A stretch of 64,000 bases of DNA from the NCBI GenBank assembly GCA_030682375.1, contig JAUXOL010000013.1, forward strand, positions 186,001 to 250,000. The letters run 5' to 3'. The number at the start of each line of letters is the position of its first letter. Within the stretch, counting starts at the first letter, position 1. Positions 60,788 through 64,000 of this stretch are shown here, one piece after another. This stretch comes from Gallionella sp. GTDB lineage: Bacteria > Pseudomonadota > Gammaproteobacteria > Burkholderiales > Gallionellaceae. The translations under genes and the position numbers were made by a program. Below the pieces are notes generated by a model. It saw nothing but the letters and a program-made list of their open reading frames with translations, did not search any database and was not told the DNA's origin.

Positions 60788-63699
60788 TTCGCACCGCCTT
60801 TCTTCTTGCCGCCACCGAAGTACGCCAGCAGACTGGGATGTTCTTTCATACCGGGATATTTCTTCATGGGTTCGAATTGCGGCGAGGTCTGCTCGGGCTC
60901 CCCCTCTTCCGCCTTGTAGATACGCACGCGCACGTCATACCAGGCCGCCTGTCCGGTGATCGGATCGGAGTTGGAGAAACGCTTGCCGTCGGCTCCCGGC
61001 GGCAGCTCTTCCGAGATCACGTGGTTGAGCAAAAAGCCCTGCTGCGACTCGTTGGCATTGGGTTCCAGATTCCACGCCCCGGCAGCCTTGCCGATGGCGT
61101 TCCAGGTCCATACCGTGCCCGGCTCGACCGACTCGCTGTAGCGCGCCATGCAGCGCACCTTGCCCCATTGCGATTCGCACCACATCCAGTCGCCGTCGGC
61201 GATGCCCGCGTCCTTTGCGGTCTTCGAATTCACATACAGATAGTTGTGCGCGTGGATCTGGCGCAGCCAAGCGTTCTGCGAATCCCACGAGTGGTACATC
61301 GCCATCGGGCGCTGCGTCAACGCCGACAGCGGGTACTTCAGCTTGTCACTAGTCTGCACTTCCAGCGGCTCGTAGTAGAACGGCAGCGGATCGAAGAAGG
61401 TCTCGATGCGTTTCGCCAGATGCTTGGGCGGCTGGCGCGTGATGCTCTTACCCTGGGCTGCCAGACGGAACTTCTGCAGCACCTCGGAATACAGGTGGAT
61501 CAGGATAGGTTCGGCATAGCGCGTGATGCCGTTGCTCTGCGACCATTCGAGGTAGCCTTGATTCCAGTTGCGCATGAACTGGTAGGAGCGCGGCAGCACA
61601 TGGTGATGCACGCAATCGTTCTTGGCGTACATCTCCCACTGGTTCGGGTTAGGTTCGCCCTTGATGGACTTCTCGCCGCCCTTGCCGCGCCAGCCGGACA
61701 GGAAGCCGATGCCGGAACCCGGCGCGGTTTCCCAGTTGACGATGAAATCGGGATAGTCTTTGTACTTGCGCGCACCGTCCGCAGTGACGAAGGCAGGCAG
61801 CTTCAGGCGCGTGCCGAGTTCGATCAGCACTTCCTGGAACGGCTTGCATTCGCCGGTCGGCGGCAGCACCGGAATGCGCACTGAATCCACCGGGCCGTCG
61901 AATTCGGAAATAGGACGATCGAGCATGGACATCACGTCGTGGCGCTCGAGGTAAGTAGTGTCCGGCAGGATCAGGTCGGCGAACGCTGTGGTTTCCGAAT
62001 GGAACGCATCGCACACCACGATGTACGGGATCTTGTATGTGCCGTCTTCTTCCTTGTCGACCAGCATCTTGCGCACTTCGCTGGTGTTCATCGACGAGTT
62101 CCATGCCATGTTGGCCATGAACATCAGCAGGGTGTCGATCTTGTACGGATCGCCGCGCCATGCGTTGGTGATAACGTTGTGCATCAGACCGTGTACCGAC
62201 AGCGGATATTCCCAAGAGAACGCCTTGTCGATACGCACCGGACTCCCGTCCGCATTCACGAACAGATCGTCCGGGTCGGCCGGCCATCCGAGCGGCATGC
62301 CGTCCAGCGGCGTGTTCGGCTGTACCGCGCGCGGGTCGTTAGGTGGACGTGCGCAGGGCGGGATCGGACGCGGGAACGGTGCCTTGTGACGGAAACCACC
62401 GGGCCTGTCGATGGTGCCCAGCAAGGTCATCAGGATGGACAACGCGCGTATGGTCTGGAAGCCGTTGGAGTGCGCAGCCAAGCCGCGCATCGCATGGAAC
62501 GACACCGGGTTGCCGGTGACGGTGTCGTGTTCCTTGCCCCAACTGTCCGTCCACGCGATCGGCAGTTCGATCTTCTGGTCGCGCGCAGTGATGCCCATCT
62601 CATGCGCCAAGCGCTTGATGGTGTCTGCGGGAATGCCAGTGATCTGCTCCGCCCATTCCGGCGTGTAATCCTTGACGCGGTCTTGCAACAATTGGAACGC
62701 GGGTTTGACCGCGACGCCGTCGGACAGTTTGAACTCGCCCAGCAAGAAGGGATCGGCACCTTCGGTGTGGGTGATGACCGGCTTGTTGGTGTTGCGATCC
62801 CACCACAGCTTGTTCTGCGGGTCGTAGCAACCCTCTTCTTCAGGCACTTCGGTACGCACGAACATGCCGAACTCGTCGTGTTCTGCATCAAGGTTCACCA
62901 ATTGGCCGGAATTGGTATAGCGCACCAAGAAGTCGCGGTCGTACAGGCCGAGCGCGATGATCTCGTGGATCAGCGCCAGCATCAGCGCGCCGTCGGTGCC
63001 GGGACGGATGGGCACCCATTCGTCTGCGATCGCCGAGTAGCCGGTACGCACCGGATTGATGGAAATGAAACGACCGCCCTCGCGCTTGAACTTGGACAGC
63101 GCGACCTTCATCGGATTGGAGTGATGGTCTTCCGCCGTGCCTATCATGATGAACAACTTGGAGCGTTCCAGATCGGGGCCGCCGAATTCCCAGAACGAGC
63201 CGCCTATCGTGTAGATCATGCCCGCAGCCATGTTCACCGAGCAGAAGCCGCCGTGCGCCGCATAGTTCGGTGTACCGAACTGGCGCGCGAACAGGCCGGT
63301 CAGCGCCTGCATCTGGTCGCGCCCGGTGAACAGGGCGAACTTCTTCGGATCGGTGGCGCGCAAATTACCCAGGCGCTCGGTCAGGATGGAGAAGGTCTCT
63401 TCCCAGCTGATCTCCTCGAAATCGCCCGCACCGCGCTCCGTTCCCGGCTTGCGGCGCAACGGCTTGGTCAGCCGCGCCGGCGAATACTGTTTCATGATGC
63501 CGGAGGAACCCTTGGCGCAGATCACGCCGTTGTTCAACGGGTGGTCGGGATTGCCGTCGATGTAGCGCACCTCCCCGTTACGCAGATGCACGCGGATGCC
63601 GCAACGGCAGGCGCACATATAACAGGTGGTTTTCTTGATCTCGGTCTTCGCATCCGCAACGGGCGGAGCAAACGGGTCGTGCAATGGGGACGATGACAT
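60784..63699 (-). CDS. soeA: SoeA, molybdopterin subunit of sulfite:quinone oxidoreductase
   Basis: This 971-aa CISM-family molybdoenzyme has an N-terminal [4Fe-4S] motif (TTCYMCACRCGIRVHLRNGE; GVICAKGSSGI) and the conserved GGFCSVNMAAG and SFWEFGGPDLERSKLFIMIG. It lacks a Tat signal, pointing to cytoplasmic SoeA (about 970 aa) and not periplasmic Psr/Phs. It oxidises sulfite to sulfate directly. I took the ATG at 63699 (MSSSPLHDP); longer frames contain no family sequence. Confidence 0.94.
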   Translation of the reverse strand: MSSSPLHDPFAPPVADAKTEIKKTTCYMCACRCGIRVHLRNGEVRYIDGNPDHPLNNGVICAKGSSGIMKQYSPARLTKPLRRKPGTERGAGDFEEISWEETFSILTERLGNLRATDPKKFALFTGRDQMQALTGLFARQFGTPNYAAHGGFCSVNMAAGMIYTIGGSFWEFGGPDLERSKLFIMIGTAEDHHSNPMKVALSKFKREGGRFISINPVRTGYSAIADEWVPIRPGTDGALMLALIHEIIALGLYDRDFLVRYTNSGQLVNLDAEHDEFGMFVRTEVPEEEGCYDPQNKLWWDRNTNKPVITHTEGADPFLLGEFKLSDGVAVKPAFQLLQDRVKDYTPEWAEQITGIPADTIKRLAHEMGITARDQKIELPIAWTDSWGKEHDTVTGNPVSFHAMRGLAAHSNGFQTIRALSILMTLLGTIDRPGGFRHKAPFPRPIPPCARPPNDPRAVQPNTPLDGMPLGWPADPDDLFVNADGSPVRIDKAFSWEYPLSVHGLMHNVITNAWRGDPYKIDTLLMFMANMAWNSSMNTSEVRKMLVDKEEDGTYKIPYIVVCDAFHSETTAFADLILPDTTYLERHDVMSMLDRPISEFDGPVDSVRIPVLPPTGECKPFQEVLIELGTRLKLPAFVTADGARKYKDYPDFIVNWETAPGSGIGFLSGWRGKGGEKSIKGEPNPNQWEMYAKNDCVHHHVLPRSYQFMRNWNQGYLEWSQSNGITRYAEPILIHLYSEVLQKFRLAAQGKSITRQPPKHLAKRIETFFDPLPFYYEPLEVQTSDKLKYPLSALTQRPMAMYHSWDSQNAWLRQIHAHNYLYVNSKTAKDAGIADGDWMWCESQWGKVRCMARYSESVEPGTVWTWNAIGKAAGAWNLEPNANESQQGFLLNHVISEELPPGADGKRFSNSDPITGQAAWYDVRVRIYKAEEGEPEQTSPQFEPMKKYPGMKEHPSLLAYFGGGKKKGGAK

Positions 63700-63820
63700 A
63701 GGCCGGTATATTTTATGTAATGATCGAGCTGCGAGCCCTGCAAGATTACTCGGATTTTCGGTTGCGAAAGTATGGACATCGAGGCTGGATGTCGCCATAG
63801 CGATGATGAGGGGTCGCGAC

Positions 63821-63852
63821 ATAACCCGTAAGGGGGGGGTGACCTTCACCCC
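63821..63852. promoter_or_regulatory. Candidate sulfur-regulon operator between soeA and sat
   Basis: ATAACCCGTAAGGGG (63821-63835) is followed by the inverted repeat GGGGTGA-CCT-TCACCCC (63836-63852). The same order, ATAACCCTTAAGGG then GGGGTAAGACCTTCCCCC, lies in the dsrA divergent spacer. It is about 120-150 bp upstream of soeA and 98 bp upstream of sat. Confidence 0.5.
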
Positions 63853-63950
63853 ATCAGGGCTATCGCAGAGACGCCAGTGATGTTCTAGTGTGCGACATCG
63901 CAGAATTCATAAGTAGTTGACAGGATTACTACAATATAAGGGAGGCATGC

Positions 63951-64000
63951 ATGGCGTTGGTCAATCCGCATGGCGGAGGCGATCTCAGACCTTTGTTGCT
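63951..64000 (+). CDS. sat: Sulfate adenylyltransferase, 5' end only
   Basis: The last 50 bases encode MALVNPHGGGDLRPLL, the typical start of dissimilatory Sat (MxLVNPHGG..L.PLL). A GGGAGG site 5 nt upstream supports the start. In sulfur oxidisers Sat turns APS and pyrophosphate into sulfate and ATP. aprAB presumably lie to the right, outside the window. Only 16 codons are visible, hence the reduced confidence. Confidence 0.8.
   Translation, partial: MALVNPHGGGDLRPLL

Noticed and set aside
60784..63699. Identification as periplasmic polysulfide/thiosulfate reductase (PsrA/PhsA)
   Set aside because: No Tat signal at the N-terminus, SoeB also lacks export signals, and the surroundings are sulfur-oxidation genes, which fits cytoplasmic SoeA.
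63917..63940. TTGACA and TATAAG upstream of sat as a sigma-70 promoter
   Set aside because: The spacer between them is only 12 bp, too short for a standard promoter.

Overview
The window looks like a chromosomal segment of a chemolithoautotrophic, sulfur-oxidising betaproteobacterium, probably of the Nitrosomonadales (Gallionellaceae or Sulfuricellaceae-like). This placement is inferred from gene content and protein style, not from a database search. More than half of it is a sulfur-oxidation superlocus: a complete reverse dissimilatory sulfite reductase operon (dsrABEFHCMKLJOPN), a sox set without soxCD, flavocytochrome c sulfide dehydrogenase (fccAB), a cytoplasmic sulfite:quinone oxidoreductase (soeABC) and the first codons of sat.

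Layout. Positions 1-1402 (minus) hold the edge of an extracellular contractile injection system-like operon (DUF4255 protein plus an unknown protein cut by the window edge), preceded by an unusual AT-rich region with eight ATGCAT sites and a 22-bp tandem repeat. Positions 1997-5368 (minus) carry a GDSL esterase lipoprotein, arfB, an M17 aminopeptidase and a GNAT/DUF1778 toxin-antitoxin pair. Positions 5568-16149 (plus) carry thyA, a pyruvate kinase-like gene, folA, a lipocalin, rlhA (with a REP-like palindrome inside the coding region), a PilJ-N/PAS/GGDEF/EAL protein, an HDOD protein and a Tsx-like porin. Positions 16385-22235 hold small genes of unknown function, an Arg/Lys/Orn decarboxylase, dcd and an ankyrin protein, leading into cysG (siroheme) and the dsr operon, which runs leftwards from dsrA at 36332.

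Divergent from dsrA is a plus-strand operon (36648-39853) with a 73-aa protein, an orphan Cas6/Cmx6-like protein, a cysteine-free DsrC paralogue, a tandem TusA-TusA fusion, a protein of unknown function and an Fe(II)/2-oxoglutarate dioxygenase. I regard this as the best candidate for an undescribed system. A chemoreceptor, a SoxH-like metallohydrolase and a PhnD-sensor GGDEF/EAL protein follow. Positions 45318-55032 (minus) are two sulfur operons: soxYZ(2)-fccAB, then tusA-dsrE2-fadL-soxYZ-soxAXB-DUF302. Positions 55224-63699 (minus) are soeABC followed by SulP and SLC13 anion transporters. sat starts divergently at 63951.

How it fits together (inference from known families): periplasmic SoxXA, SoxYZ and SoxB act on thiosulfate. 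Without SoxCD the sulfane sulfur is expected to be stored or relayed inward. FccAB oxidises sulfide. TusA, DsrE2, DsrEFH and DsrC pass sulfane sulfur to DsrAB, which makes sulfite. DsrMKJOP and DsrL handle electrons. SoeABC and/or Sat (with AprAB presumably beyond the right edge) take sulfite to sulfate, and SulP/SLC13 may export it. A related sequence element, with TAACCC(G/T)T(A/T)(A/G)GGG as its core, lies upstream of the dsr, soe/sat and soxYZ-fcc units, with a diverged copy upstream of the tusA unit, and could be the operator of one sulfur regulon.
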